The translations under genes and the position numbers were made by a program. Positions 33,885-45,303 of a stretch of DNA of 64,000 nt are shown piece after piece; positions within the stretch are counted from its first letter, which is position 1, and every line of letters begins with the position of its first letter. The notes under the pieces are model-generated. The model had not been told where the DNA came from. It made no database searches and worked only from the letters and a program-made list of their open reading frames with translations. Where the stretch lies: NCBI RefSeq assembly GCF_023023025.1, contig NZ_CP095481.1, forward strand, positions 5,407,001 to 5,471,000. Direction: 5' to 3'. The DNA comes from Amycolatopsis sp. WQ 127309. GTDB lineage: Bacteria; Actinomycetota; Actinomycetes; Mycobacteriales; Pseudonocardiaceae.

Positions 33885-34337
33885 CTATTCGGGGATGTGC
33901 CGGACCTCGCCGAGCGGGCTGTCGCCGGGTTCGGGCAGCGCGGCGGCGGGGTGGCCGGCGGTCCACTGCGTCGCGACGGCGATGTCGTTCTTGAGCGCGG
34001 TGACGAGGTCCTCGGCGGAGGCGTAGGCCTGCTGGTCCCGCAGGTGGGCGCCGAGCCAGACGACGAGGGTCTCGTCGTAGAGGTCGCCGGTGAAGTCCAG
34101 CAGGTGCGCTTCGAGCAGCCGGTAGCCGTCGGCCCCGTAGTAGGTCGGCCGCCGCCCGACGGACACGGCCGCGGCGATGCGCGTGCCGTCCCCGCGCTGC
34201 ACCCAGCCCGCCCACACACCGTCGCCGACGGACCCGTCCTGGTCACGGAGAGCGACGTTGGCGGTGGGGAAGCCCAGCTCCCGGCCGCGCTCGTCGCCGT
34301 GCTCGACGGTGCCCCGCACCACGAAGTATTCCGGCAT
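33885..34337 (-). CDS. Stand-alone riboflavin kinase domain protein
   Basis: A 150-residue protein equal to only the C-terminal, kinase half of RibF. It carries the flavokinase signature GTVEHGDERGRELGFPTANVALRD with the PTAN motif near residues 25-28 and the catalytic region RLLEAHLLDFTGDLYDETLVVWLG, so it should convert riboflavin plus ATP to FMN. The FAD synthetase domain of normal bacterial RibF is missing. GGGAGG lies ten bases before ATG 34337. It is the last gene of a leftward sterol operon (kstD to hydratase, 104 bases upstream), in a region rich in FMN and FAD enzymes; HsaA/HsaB need reduced flavin. Confidence 0.82.
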   Translation of the reverse strand: MPEYFVVRGTVEHGDERGRELGFPTANVALRDQDGSVGDGVWAGWVQRGDGTRIAAAVSVGRRPTYYGADGYRLLEAHLLDFTGDLYDETLVVWLGAHLRDQQAYASAEDLVTALKNDIAVATQWTAGHPAAALPEPGDSPLGEVRHIPE

Positions 34338-34441
34338 CGTGTTCCGTCCTCCCGAGGTCGCTCCCGTCCACGTTAGCGCGCGCACGACGGGTCGATCACC
34401 ACTTGGACGCGAGTGACGCGGGCCACGCCCCGGCAGACCCG

Positions 34442-35287
34442 CTAGGCGAACGTCAGGACCGTGTCCGCCAGGACCGGGGCGTCGTCGCGCTCGACGGCCG
34501 ACGTCGTCACCAGCAGGCGGTCGTCCTCGCGCCAGACCCGGGTCCGGAGGGTCTCGCCCGGGAACACCACGCCGGCGAACTTCGTCGCGAACGACCCGGC
34601 CCGCGACGGGTCGCCGTCGAGGAACTCGTCGATCAGGACCCGGGCGACCACGCCGTAGGTGCACAAACCGTGCAGGATCGGCCGCGGGAAGCCCGCCGCC
34701 GCCGCGAACGCCGGGTCCGCGTGCAGCGGGTTGCGGTCGCCGCACAGGCGGTACAGCAGCGCCTGCTGCGGCAGCGTCGGCGTCTCGAGCACCGCGTCCG
34801 GCTCGCGCGTGGGCCACTCGATGCGGTCCGACGGCCCGCGTGACCCGCCGAAACCGCCTTCGCCGCGGGCGAAGATGCTCGACCGGGCCGTCCACAGAGG
34901 ACTGCCGTCCGACGAGGTGACGTCGACCTCCTGGATGATCACGGCCGCCTTGCCCTTGTCGAAGACGTCCGCGACCCGCGAGCGGGCCACCGCCTTGCCT
35001 TCGACCGGGATCGGCCCGTGCAGGGTGATCTCCTGCTTGCCGTGCAGCACCTTCGCCAGGTCGATCTCGACCCCCGGGAACGACACCGCCGGCGGCTCGA
35101 ACACGCGCAGGTTGGCCGCGACCGTGGCGAACGTCGGGACGACGACCAGGTCACGTTCGTAGGTGTAGCGCAGCTCGTCCGGGCCCGCGCCCAGCGCCAG
35201 GTGGTAGAGCAGCACGTCCGACGACGTCCAGGCGAAGCTCACTTCCCCGATTTCGGCGCCGATCGCGACGGCGGGATCGATGGGCAC
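34442..35287 (-). CDS. MaoC-family enoyl-CoA hydratase, Rv3538/Hsd4B-like
   Basis: A 281-residue double hot-dog hydratase. The N-terminal half carries the binding domain (AIGAEIGEVSFAWTSSDVLLYHLALGAGPDELRYTYE) and the C-terminal half the catalytic motif YRLCGDRNPLHADPAFAAAAGFPRPILHGLCTYG, with the Asp and His of R-specific hydratase 2. It resembles the peroxisomal-type hydratase Rv3538 of M. tuberculosis, encoded next to kstD there and proposed to act on steroid side-chain enoyl-CoA esters. Here it is in an operon with kstD-kshA-kshB, starting nine bases after the kshB stop. Confidence 0.87.
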   Translation of the reverse strand: MPIDPAVAIGAEIGEVSFAWTSSDVLLYHLALGAGPDELRYTYERDLVVVPTFATVAANLRVFEPPAVSFPGVEIDLAKVLHGKQEITLHGPIPVEGKAVARSRVADVFDKGKAAVIIQEVDVTSSDGSPLWTARSSIFARGEGGFGGSRGPSDRIEWPTREPDAVLETPTLPQQALLYRLCGDRNPLHADPAFAAAAGFPRPILHGLCTYGVVARVLIDEFLDGDPSRAGSFATKFAGVVFPGETLRTRVWREDDRLLVTTSAVERDDAPVLADTVLTFA

Positions 35288-35296
35288 GCGGTGCTC

Positions 35297-36343
35297 CTAT
35301 TCGTAGCTGATCGAGACGTCGTCGGTGACCGGCAGCGACTGGCAGGCGAGCACGATGCCGTCCGCGATGTCCTCGGCGTCGAGGACCTCGTTGTGCAGCA
35401 TCTTCACCTCACCCGATTCGATCCGGCACGCGCACGCACTGCATTGTCCCTCGCGGCACGAATACGGCGCGTCGAGACCCGCCTCCAGCAAGTGGTCCAG
35501 GAGCTTGCGGCGGCGCGGCCACGCCATCGACCGCGTCTCGCCGTCGAGCGTCACGGTCAGCGACGCGGGCGCCTCGTCCGAGTCCGGCTCCGGCTCCGGC
35601 TCGGCGACCGGCTCCTCGACGGCGTCGAACGGGTTCCCGGACAGCGACGTGAACTTCTCGACGTGCACCCGGTTCCGCGGCACGCCGAGCTGCCCGAGCG
35701 CCTCCCGCACGGCCGCCATGAACGGCGCCGGACCACAGAGGAACGCCTCGTGCGCCGGGTACGCGGAAGCCAGGCCGCGCAGCTGCGGCACGTCCGGCAG
35801 CCCCTGGACGCTCTCCAGCCAGTGGACGACGACCATCCGGTCGCCGTAGCGTTTCGCCAGCGACGTCAGCTCGCCGGCGAAGATCACCGACGCCTCGTCG
35901 CGGTTCGCGTAGACCAGCACGACCCGGCCGGAGCCCTGCTCCAGCGCCGTCTTCAGGATCGCCATCACCGGCGTGATCCCGCTGCCCGCGGCGAAGAGCA
36001 GGAAGTCCTCGTCCACTGAGGACGGTGTGAACACCCCGGCCGGCGCCAGCACGTCCAGGGTCATCCCGGCCCGCAGCTCGTCGCAGATCCAGCTCGACCC
36101 GTACCCGCCGTCGGTGCGCTTGACCGTCACCTGGACGCGGTTCTCGTGCGGCGCGCTCGACAGCGAATAGCACCGCGCCACCGAGCCGGTCCGCTCGCTG
36201 GGGATCCGGAGCGTCAGGAACTGCCCGGCCGTGTAGGAGAACGCCGACGCGTGCTCGCCGGGGATCTCGAACACCACCGAACGCGCGTCCGGCGTCTCGA
36301 CGACGACGTCGGCGACCGTCAGGGTGTAGACCCGCTCAGCCAT
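35297..36343 (-). CDS. kshB: KshB: reductase of 3-ketosteroid 9-alpha-hydroxylase
   Basis: A 348-residue NADH-dependent flavoprotein that feeds electrons to the Rieske oxygenase KshA. Domains: FAD-binding barrel (about 1-105, RCYSLSSAP), NAD-binding (about 110-235, LFAAGSGITPVMAIL and CGPAPFM), then an acidic Glu/Pro linker (about 243-258) and a C-terminal plant-type [2Fe-2S] ferredoxin with CREGQCSACACRIESG and a fourth Cys in VLACQS. Length and order match KshB. In M. tuberculosis kshB is away from kshA; here they are in one operon, separated only by a small Cys-rich gene. Confidence 0.92.
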   Translation of the reverse strand: MAERVYTLTVADVVVETPDARSVVFEIPGEHASAFSYTAGQFLTLRIPSERTGSVARCYSLSSAPHENRVQVTVKRTDGGYGSSWICDELRAGMTLDVLAPAGVFTPSSVDEDFLLFAAGSGITPVMAILKTALEQGSGRVVLVYANRDEASVIFAGELTSLAKRYGDRMVVVHWLESVQGLPDVPQLRGLASAYPAHEAFLCGPAPFMAAVREALGQLGVPRNRVHVEKFTSLSGNPFDAVEEPVAEPEPEPDSDEAPASLTVTLDGETRSMAWPRRRKLLDHLLEAGLDAPYSCREGQCSACACRIESGEVKMLHNEVLDAEDIADGIVLACQSLPVTDDVSISYE

Positions 36344-36593
36344 CCGCGACCGCCAGCGTGCCTTCGCGCACCGCGTCGTCGATGCTGTCCGACAGCTTCG
36401 GGCAGGTGTCGAGCAACGCGGTCGGGCGGTCGGCGTCGGCGAAGACCGGGCAGCTCTCGGCCGCGTTCGTGGTCCACTGGATGCTGGTGTGGCTGATGCT
36501 GTTCTTCTTCACCAGCACGCAGGTCCCGCAGGCGCGGCACTCGTGCGGCCGCAGCCCGCCGGTCAGGAACTCGACGGTCTCCGACGTGGTCAC
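36336..36593 (-). CDS. Small Cys-rich protein between kshA and kshB
   Basis: An 85-residue protein with five cysteines: C19, C22 and C25 in HECRACGTCVLVKK, C48 in ESCPVF and C64 in DTCPKL. The CxxCxxC run followed by two CP pairs resembles an iron-sulfur or zinc site, but I cannot assign a family; a distant likeness to the Rv3527-type gene next to kshA in mycobacteria is possible. GTG 36593 overlaps the kshA stop and its own stop overlaps the kshB start by eight bases, so it is produced with both halves of the hydroxylase. An electron-transfer or assembly role is inference. Confidence 0.7.
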   Translation of the reverse strand: MTTSETVEFLTGGLRPHECRACGTCVLVKKNSISHTSIQWTTNAAESCPVFADADRPTALLDTCPKLSDSIDDAVREGTLAVADG

Positions 36594-37726
36594 ACCTCGG
36601 CCTCCGCCTTCTGCCTGGCCAGGTTCTCCGCCACCTCGGCCGACCACGCCTCGTTCGCCTTCGACGTGTCCACTTCGAACTCGAAGCGCCGGGTCATGTC
36701 CTCGGTGACGTCGGCGGCGTCGACGTAGAACTGCTGGTACCAGCGGCGAAGCTGGTAGACCGGACCGTCCTCTTCGCACAGCAGCGGGTTCTCGATCTGC
36801 GTCTTGTGCTTCCAGATCTCGACGTCCTGCAGGAACCCGGCGCCGATGCCCTTCGCCAGCTTCGACGCGATCTTGTCGGCGTGCTCGTCCGAAAGCCCGT
36901 CCTGCTTCTTGACCTTCATGCCGTACTGCAGCACGAACGACGTCGGCGACACGGGGTAGTGGCAGTTGATCAGCACGCTCTGGATCTCGTAGCCCTGGAA
37001 GGAGTTCACCAGGTCGTTGATCATGTACGACGGCCCGAAGTACGACGCCTCCGACCGCAGCAGGTTGTCCTCGCCGCCGTAGTTGGACGCCATGCCCATG
37101 TCCGGGCGGCCCTTGGTGTTGAGGTACTGCGTCGCGATGTGGCCTTCGAAGATGTTCTTGAAGTACGTCGGGTAGGCGTAGTGGATGTAGAAGAAGTGCG
37201 CCATGTCCACGACGTTGTCGATGATCTCACGGCAGTTGGACCCGTCGATGAAGATCGAGTCCCACGTCCAGTTGCTCCACTCGGAGCTGTAGGCCGCCTC
37301 GATCCGCGGGATCGCCAGCTCGGCCGGCGGCGGATTGCCTTCCGGGTCGTGCCACACGAACAGCTGGCCGTTCTGCTCCAGCGTCTGCCACGAGCGCGTT
37401 CGCGCGCGCAGCGGGACCCGCTTGCCGTAGGGGATCGCGACGCACTTGCCGCTGCCGTTCCAGCGCCAGTCGTGGAACGGGCAGGCGATCTCGTCGCCCT
37501 TGACCGTGCCCTGGGTGAGGTCGCCGCCCATGTGCCGGCAGTAGCCGTCGAGCACGTGCAGGTCGCTCTTCGAGTCCGCGAACACCACCAGCTTGGTGCC
37601 GAACGCCGTGATGGCGTGCGGTTTCCCGTCGCGGAGGCGCTCGGCCAGCCCCAGGCAGTGCCAGCCGCGGGCGAACCGGGTCGGTGGCTCACCGGCGTAG
37701 ATGGTGCGTACCGATTCCTGCGTCAT
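36590..37726 (-). CDS. kshA: KshA: oxygenase of 3-ketosteroid 9-alpha-hydroxylase
   Basis: Rieske non-haem iron oxygenase that hydroxylates C9 of ring B; with KstD this opens ring B. The 378-residue chain has the Rieske cluster ligands C63, H65, C82 and H85 (CRHMGG and CPFHDW) and the iron site D174, H177 and H182 in NVVDMAHFFYIH. Family-typical SNYGGEDNLLRSEASYFGPSYMINDL follows. ATG 37726 overlaps the kstD stop, as usual for coupled genes; the open frame upstream belongs to the shadow of kstD. It lies second in a KstR-boxed operon. Confidence 0.94.
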   Translation of the reverse strand: MTQESVRTIYAGEPPTRFARGWHCLGLAERLRDGKPHAITAFGTKLVVFADSKSDLHVLDGYCRHMGGDLTQGTVKGDEIACPFHDWRWNGSGKCVAIPYGKRVPLRARTRSWQTLEQNGQLFVWHDPEGNPPPAELAIPRIEAAYSSEWSNWTWDSIFIDGSNCREIIDNVVDMAHFFYIHYAYPTYFKNIFEGHIATQYLNTKGRPDMGMASNYGGEDNLLRSEASYFGPSYMINDLVNSFQGYEIQSVLINCHYPVSPTSFVLQYGMKVKKQDGLSDEHADKIASKLAKGIGAGFLQDVEIWKHKTQIENPLLCEEDGPVYQLRRWYQQFYVDAADVTEDMTRRFEFEVDTSKANEAWSAEVAENLARQKAEAEV

Positions 37727-39387
37727 CGCTGCCCTCCCGTGGTCCTCTGATCTTCGTGCGCCAGCCGCGTCGCCGCAAGGTAGCCGAACACCATGGCGGG
37801 GCCGATGGTCGCGCCGGGCCCGGCGTACGTGCGGCCCATCACGGCCGCGCTGACGTTGCCCGCGGCGAACAGGCCCGGCACGACCGAGCCGTCCTCGCGC
37901 AGGACCTGTGCGTGTTCGTCGGTCCGCAGCCCGCCCTTGGTGCCGAGGTCGCCGGGCACGATCTTCACCGCGTAGTACGGCGCCTTGTCGAGCGGGCCGA
38001 GGCTGGGGTTGGGTTTGTTGCGCGGGTCGCCGTAGTAGTGGTCGTACGTGCTGAGCCCGCGCTGGAAGTCCTCGTCGACGCCCTTGTGCGCGAAGCCGTT
38101 GAAGCGCTCGATCGTGGCTTCCAGCGCATCCGCCGGGACGTCGATCTTCCCGGCCAGCCCGGCCAGCGACGACGACTTGACCGCGATCCCGGCCTTGAAC
38201 CAGCGGCCGGGCAGCGGCTGGCGCGGCCCGACGCCGGTGAACATGTACCGGTCCTTGTAGCGCTGGTCGAACACCAGCCAGGTCGGGATGTGCTCGCCCG
38301 GGCCGTCGCCCTCGCCGTACATCGCGTGCACGGCCTCGACGTAGGGCGCCGACTCGTTGACGAACCGCTGCCCGCGCGCGTCGACCATGACGCAGCGCGG
38401 GCGCGAGCGCTCGGCCAGCGCGAACCACGGCCCGCCGGTGAGCGGCAGGGTCGGGCCCCACCAGGCGTCGTCCATCAGGTCGAGGGCCGCGCCGAGCTTG
38501 AGCCCGGCGGTGATGCCGTCGCCGGTGTTCGCCTCCGCGCCGACGGTCCAGTCGGTGCCGATCGGCGCGCGCTGGTACTTCTCGCGCATCTCGAGGTTCT
38601 GCTCGAAGCCGCCGCTGGCGAGGATCACGCCGCGGCGGGCCGCGATGACTCCTTGCGCGGTGACCACCCCGGTGACCCGGTCGCCTTCGACCTGCAGGTC
38701 CACCAGCGCCGTGTTGAGCCGGACCTCGACGTTCGCCCTGGTCAGGCCGATCCGCAGGCCGGCCGCAAGCGCTTGCCCCATGGCCAGCGGGTGCTGCCGC
38801 CGGATCCGGCCGGCCAGCCACTGGGTGCCGAGCGACAGCAGCCGGACTACCCCGCGGGGGTGCCGCAGGAGCAGGCTCAGCCAGCGGTAGTCGGCCTGGG
38901 TGATCGGTACGCCGAGCGGGGGAGCGCTGTAGGGCGGTTCGAGGTGCGCCAGCTCGTCGCCGAGCAGGTGGCCGTCGAGGGCGACGGGCTCGACGGACCG
39001 GCCGCCGGGCCGCCCGCCGGGGGCCTCGGGGTGGTAGTCGCTGTAGTCGCGGACCCAGCGGAACTTCAGCGGCGTGTGGTCGCAGACGAACCGCAGCACC
39101 TCGGGGCCGTGGGCGAGGAACGTGTCGCGCCGGACGGCCGGGACGACGTCCCCGACGATCGAGGCGAGGTACTCGCGCGCCCGTTCGGGCGGGTCGTCGA
39201 TCCCGGCGGCGCGCAACGCGTGGTTGCCCGGCAGCCAGACCCCGCCACCGGAGCGCGCGGTCGAGCCGCCGAAGCAGGCCGCTTTCTCCAGGAGGACAAC
39301 GCTCAGGCCGCCGTGAGCCGCGGCCAGCGCGGCGGTCATCCCGGCAGCGCCGCTGCCGACCACGACGACGTCGAACTGCTCCGTCAT
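37723..39387 (-). CDS. kstD: KstD: 3-ketosteroid delta-1-dehydrogenase
   Basis: FAD enzyme that introduces the 1,2 double bond into ring A of 3-ketosteroids. The 554-residue protein starts with the FAD motif VVVGSGAAGMTAALAAAHGG, followed by LEKAACFGGSTARSGGGVWLPGN and, near the C-terminus, YDHYYGDPRNKPNPSLGPLDKAPYYAVKIVPGDLGTKGG and GPGATIGPAMVFGYLAA. The YY in KAPYYAV and the GTKGG block agree with the active site described for rhodococcal KstD. Length is normal (about 560). First gene of the leftward operon with kshA-kshB; an exact KstR box lies 11 bases upstream of ATG 39387. Confidence 0.93.
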   Translation of the reverse strand: MTEQFDVVVVGSGAAGMTAALAAAHGGLSVVLLEKAACFGGSTARSGGGVWLPGNHALRAAGIDDPPERAREYLASIVGDVVPAVRRDTFLAHGPEVLRFVCDHTPLKFRWVRDYSDYHPEAPGGRPGGRSVEPVALDGHLLGDELAHLEPPYSAPPLGVPITQADYRWLSLLLRHPRGVVRLLSLGTQWLAGRIRRQHPLAMGQALAAGLRIGLTRANVEVRLNTALVDLQVEGDRVTGVVTAQGVIAARRGVILASGGFEQNLEMREKYQRAPIGTDWTVGAEANTGDGITAGLKLGAALDLMDDAWWGPTLPLTGGPWFALAERSRPRCVMVDARGQRFVNESAPYVEAVHAMYGEGDGPGEHIPTWLVFDQRYKDRYMFTGVGPRQPLPGRWFKAGIAVKSSSLAGLAGKIDVPADALEATIERFNGFAHKGVDEDFQRGLSTYDHYYGDPRNKPNPSLGPLDKAPYYAVKIVPGDLGTKGGLRTDEHAQVLREDGSVVPGLFAAGNVSAAVMGRTYAGPGATIGPAMVFGYLAATRLAHEDQRTTGGQR

Positions 39388-39398
39388 GCCACCTCACC

Positions 39399-39412
39399 TA
39401 TAACGTGTTCCA
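39399..39412. promoter_or_regulatory. KstR box, exact match (kstD-kshAB operon)
   Basis: TATAACGTGTTCCA matches TnnAACnnGTTnnA fully. It lies 11 bases upstream of the kstD start, in the divergent region with the flavoprotein gene. Confidence 0.75.
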
Positions 39413-39456
39413 CAAGACAAGTATCCAGTTGAGGGTCGCTTTCGGCCACCATAGAC

Positions 39457-39470
39457 GAGAACGTGTTTCA
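39457..39470. promoter_or_regulatory. KstR box, near match (flavoprotein gene)
   Basis: GAGAACGTGTTTCA differs from the KstR consensus only in the first base. It lies 18 bases upstream of ATG 39489. The same GAGAACGTGTT core recurs at 41076. Confidence 0.55.
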
Positions 39471-39488
39471 GTTCTAGGGTAGCGAACC

Positions 39489-41090
39489 ATGGACGAACTC
39501 GTCGCGGACGTGGTCATCGTGGGGTTCGGTGCGGCCGGCGCGTGCGCCGCCCTCGAAGCCGCCGACGCCGGTGCGGACGTCGTCATCGTCGAGCGCTTCG
39601 CCGGTGGTGGCGCCAGTGCGGTCAGCGGTGGCGTGGTCTACGCGGGCGGCGGCACCCGCCAGCAGCTGGACGCGGGGGTCGACGACACGGTCGACGCGAT
39701 GTACGAATACCTGCGCCTCGAAGCCGGGGACGTCGTCTCCGAGAAGACGCTCCGGCGGTTCTGCGAGGACAGCCGCGAGATGGTCACCTGGCTGGAGGGC
39801 AACGGCGTCCCGTTCGAAGGCAGCCTCTGCCCCTACAAGACGTCGTACCCGAGTGACGAGTTCTACCTGTACTACTCCGGCAGCGAGGCCGCCGGCGGGT
39901 TCCGCGACGCGGCGAAACCGGCCCCGCGCGGGCACCGCGTCAAAGGCCCCGGCACGTCCGGGAAGATGCTGATGACGCGGCTGGCCGAAGCCGTGCGGCG
40001 CCGGGAGATCCGGGTGCTGCCGCAGACGCGGGTGCGCTCGCTGATCCACGACGACCAGGGTGGCATCACCGGGGTCGTCGCGGACAGCCTGCGGGACGCG
40101 CCGGCGTCGGTGAAGGCCCGGCACCGGCGGCTCGCGTCGTATTCCGCCAAGCCCGGCATCTACGTCCCGGCGCTGCGGAAACCCCTGCACCGCCGGGTCG
40201 AACGGCTCGAACGCGCGCACGCCCGCGAGCTGCGGATCACCGCGCGGCGCGGGGTGATCCTCGCCGCCGGCGGGTTCATCGCCCATCGCGCGATGGTGCG
40301 CGAGCACGCGCCCGCCTACCGCGGCGGCCTGCCGCTGGGCACCGCCGCCGACGACGGTTCGGGCATCCGGCTGGGTGTCGAGGCCGGGGGCGCGACCGCG
40401 GAACTCGGCCGGATCTCGGCGTGGCGGTTCGTGACGCCGCCGAGCGCGTTCCTCGGCGGGATCATCGTCGACGCCGGTGGCCGCCGGATCATCGACGAGT
40501 CGCGCTACGGCGCCGCCGTCGGCGAGCGGCTGATCGAGCGGCACGACAGCAAGGGCTGGCTGCTGGTCGACGCGCCGATCGTCGCCGAGGCCCGGCGTGA
40601 CGGCACCAAGCAGAGCCAGTGGTTCCAGGGTCTGCAGCTGCGGTACCTCCTGCGGCGCGGGCGCGTCGTCGGCGCGACGGTCGAAGAAGCGGCGCGCAAG
40701 GCCGGTGTCGACCCCCCGGGCCTGCGCGCGAGCGTCGAGGCTTATCACGGCGCCGAAGACCCGATGGGCAAGCCCGCCGAGTTCGCCCGGCGCCTGGACA
40801 ACCCGCCGTTCTCGCTCATCGACGTCTCGGTGCGGCCCAACCTCGGCTACCCGACGCCGATGCTGACGCTCGGCGGCCTGGTCGTCGACGAGGACACCGG
40901 CGCGGTCCGGGACGCCGGGGGTGTGCCGATCAAGGGCCTGTACGCCGCCGGGCGCACCGCGGTGGGAATCTGTTCCAGGTCCTACGTCAGTGGTCTCTCG
41001 CTGGCCGACTGCGTGTTTTCCGGCCGCAGGGCGGGGATCAACTCCGCCTTGGCGCAGGGTGTTCTCGACAAAAACGAGAACGTGTTCTAG
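39489..41090 (+). CDS. FAD-dependent steroid dehydrogenase-like flavoprotein (Rv0785-type)
   Basis: A 533-residue flavoprotein of the fumarate reductase/KstD superfamily. FAD motif: DVVIVGFGAAGACAALEAADAGADVVIVERFAGGGASAVSGGVVYAGGGT. C-terminal FAD part: GLYAAGRTAVGICSRSYVSGLSLADCVFSGRRAG. It is only distantly like KstD itself; the N-terminus resembles Rv0785, reported as a 3-keto-5-alpha-steroid delta-4 dehydrogenase, so the same activity is plausible. It faces kstD and is preceded by a near-consensus KstR box. The last residues (KNENVF) and the stop are coded by the next KstR box, which controls hsaA. Confidence 0.8.
   Translation: MDELVADVVIVGFGAAGACAALEAADAGADVVIVERFAGGGASAVSGGVVYAGGGTRQQLDAGVDDTVDAMYEYLRLEAGDVVSEKTLRRFCEDSREMVTWLEGNGVPFEGSLCPYKTSYPSDEFYLYYSGSEAAGGFRDAAKPAPRGHRVKGPGTSGKMLMTRLAEAVRRREIRVLPQTRVRSLIHDDQGGITGVVADSLRDAPASVKARHRRLASYSAKPGIYVPALRKPLHRRVERLERAHARELRITARRGVILAAGGFIAHRAMVREHAPAYRGGLPLGTAADDGSGIRLGVEAGGATAELGRISAWRFVTPPSAFLGGIIVDAGGRRIIDESRYGAAVGERLIERHDSKGWLLVDAPIVAEARRDGTKQSQWFQGLQLRYLLRRGRVVGATVEEAARKAGVDPPGLRASVEAYHGAEDPMGKPAEFARRLDNPPFSLIDVSVRPNLGYPTPMLTLGGLVVDEDTGAVRDAGGVPIKGLYAAGRTAVGICSRSYVSGLSLADCVFSGRRAGINSALAQGVLDKNENVF
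41076..41089. promoter_or_regulatory. KstR box, near match, inside the end of the flavoprotein gene (hsa operon)
   Basis: GAGAACGTGTTCTA differs from consensus at the first base only. It lies 34 bases before the hsaA start and overlaps the final codons and stop of the preceding gene. Confidence 0.55.
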
Positions 41091-41123
41091 TCTTGCGTGA
41101 GTGAACGCGAGAGAGGAACGCGC

Positions 41124-44585
<3,462 letters not shown>

Positions 44586-44592
44586 ACCCGCG

Positions 44593-45153
44593 TCACCGCG
44601 GGCGGAGGCCGTCGACGATCACCGCCACGATCTTGGGCACCCGCGTGTCCCACTCGGCTTCGGGCACCCGCGACAGCGCGCCCAGGAGCAGGATGACGTC
44701 CGCCGCGTCGACCTCGTCGCGTACCTGACCGACGGCTTTTCCCCGCTGGAGCAGCGTTTCGAGTGCTTCGTCGAGCCGGTGGTGCTGGCCCGCGTAAAGG
44801 TCTTGCCACGCCGAGGCCTCGATCGCCGCCATGACACCGCGCTTGACCCGCGCGTACTCGACCAGCCGATCGAGCCAGGCGATCAGGGCCTCGAGCGGCG
44901 GGTGCCCGGCCAGCAGCGGCGCCACGGCGTCGACGAGCTGCGTCAGCTCGTACCGGTACACCTCCGCCAGCAGGTGCTCGCGGGTCGGGAAGTGCCGGTA
45001 GAGGGTGCCCTGCCCGACGCCGGTGGCCTTGGCGACCCGGTGCAGCTTCAGGTCGGCGGCCGCGCCGTTGGACTCGCTCAGCTCGGCCCGCGCGGCCTCG
45101 ACGATCCGGTCGCGGTTGGCGACCGCGTCCGACCGGCGCTCACGACCCGGCAC
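44593..45153 (-). CDS. TetR-family transcriptional regulator
   Basis: A 186-residue regulator. The HTH is ANRDRIVEAARAELSESNGAAADLKLHRVAKATGVGQGTLYRHFPTREHLLAEVYRYE (residues about 12-68), with an all-helical ligand domain after it. The ligand is unknown. The gene is convergent with hsaB and divergent from the hydrolase-fold gene at 45304. An imperfect palindrome GACAGTTGTC at 45185-45194, about 30 bases upstream of GTG 45153, could be its operator; this is a guess. Confidence 0.88.
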   Translation of the reverse strand: MPGRERRSDAVANRDRIVEAARAELSESNGAAADLKLHRVAKATGVGQGTLYRHFPTREHLLAEVYRYELTQLVDAVAPLLAGHPPLEALIAWLDRLVEYARVKRGVMAAIEASAWQDLYAGQHHRLDEALETLLQRGKAVGQVRDEVDAADVILLLGALSRVPEAEWDTRVPKIVAVIVDGLRPR

Positions 45154-45303
45154 GGCGGCACCGCCCTTCCTCGCGAAGTAACCGGACAGTTGTCAGCTTA
45201 ACCCGGGGAGCGGTGCCGAGCAGCCCGCCCGGCCGGGCCGAGCGGTAACACCGGCCGTCGAGAAGGCGACTTCACAGGGTCGTCGCCGCCCGAGGAGGAG
45301 TTC

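Noticed and set aside
37727..39397. Minus-strand continuation of the kshA frame over kstD
   Set aside because: The other frame encodes a full KstD; the extension is its shadow.
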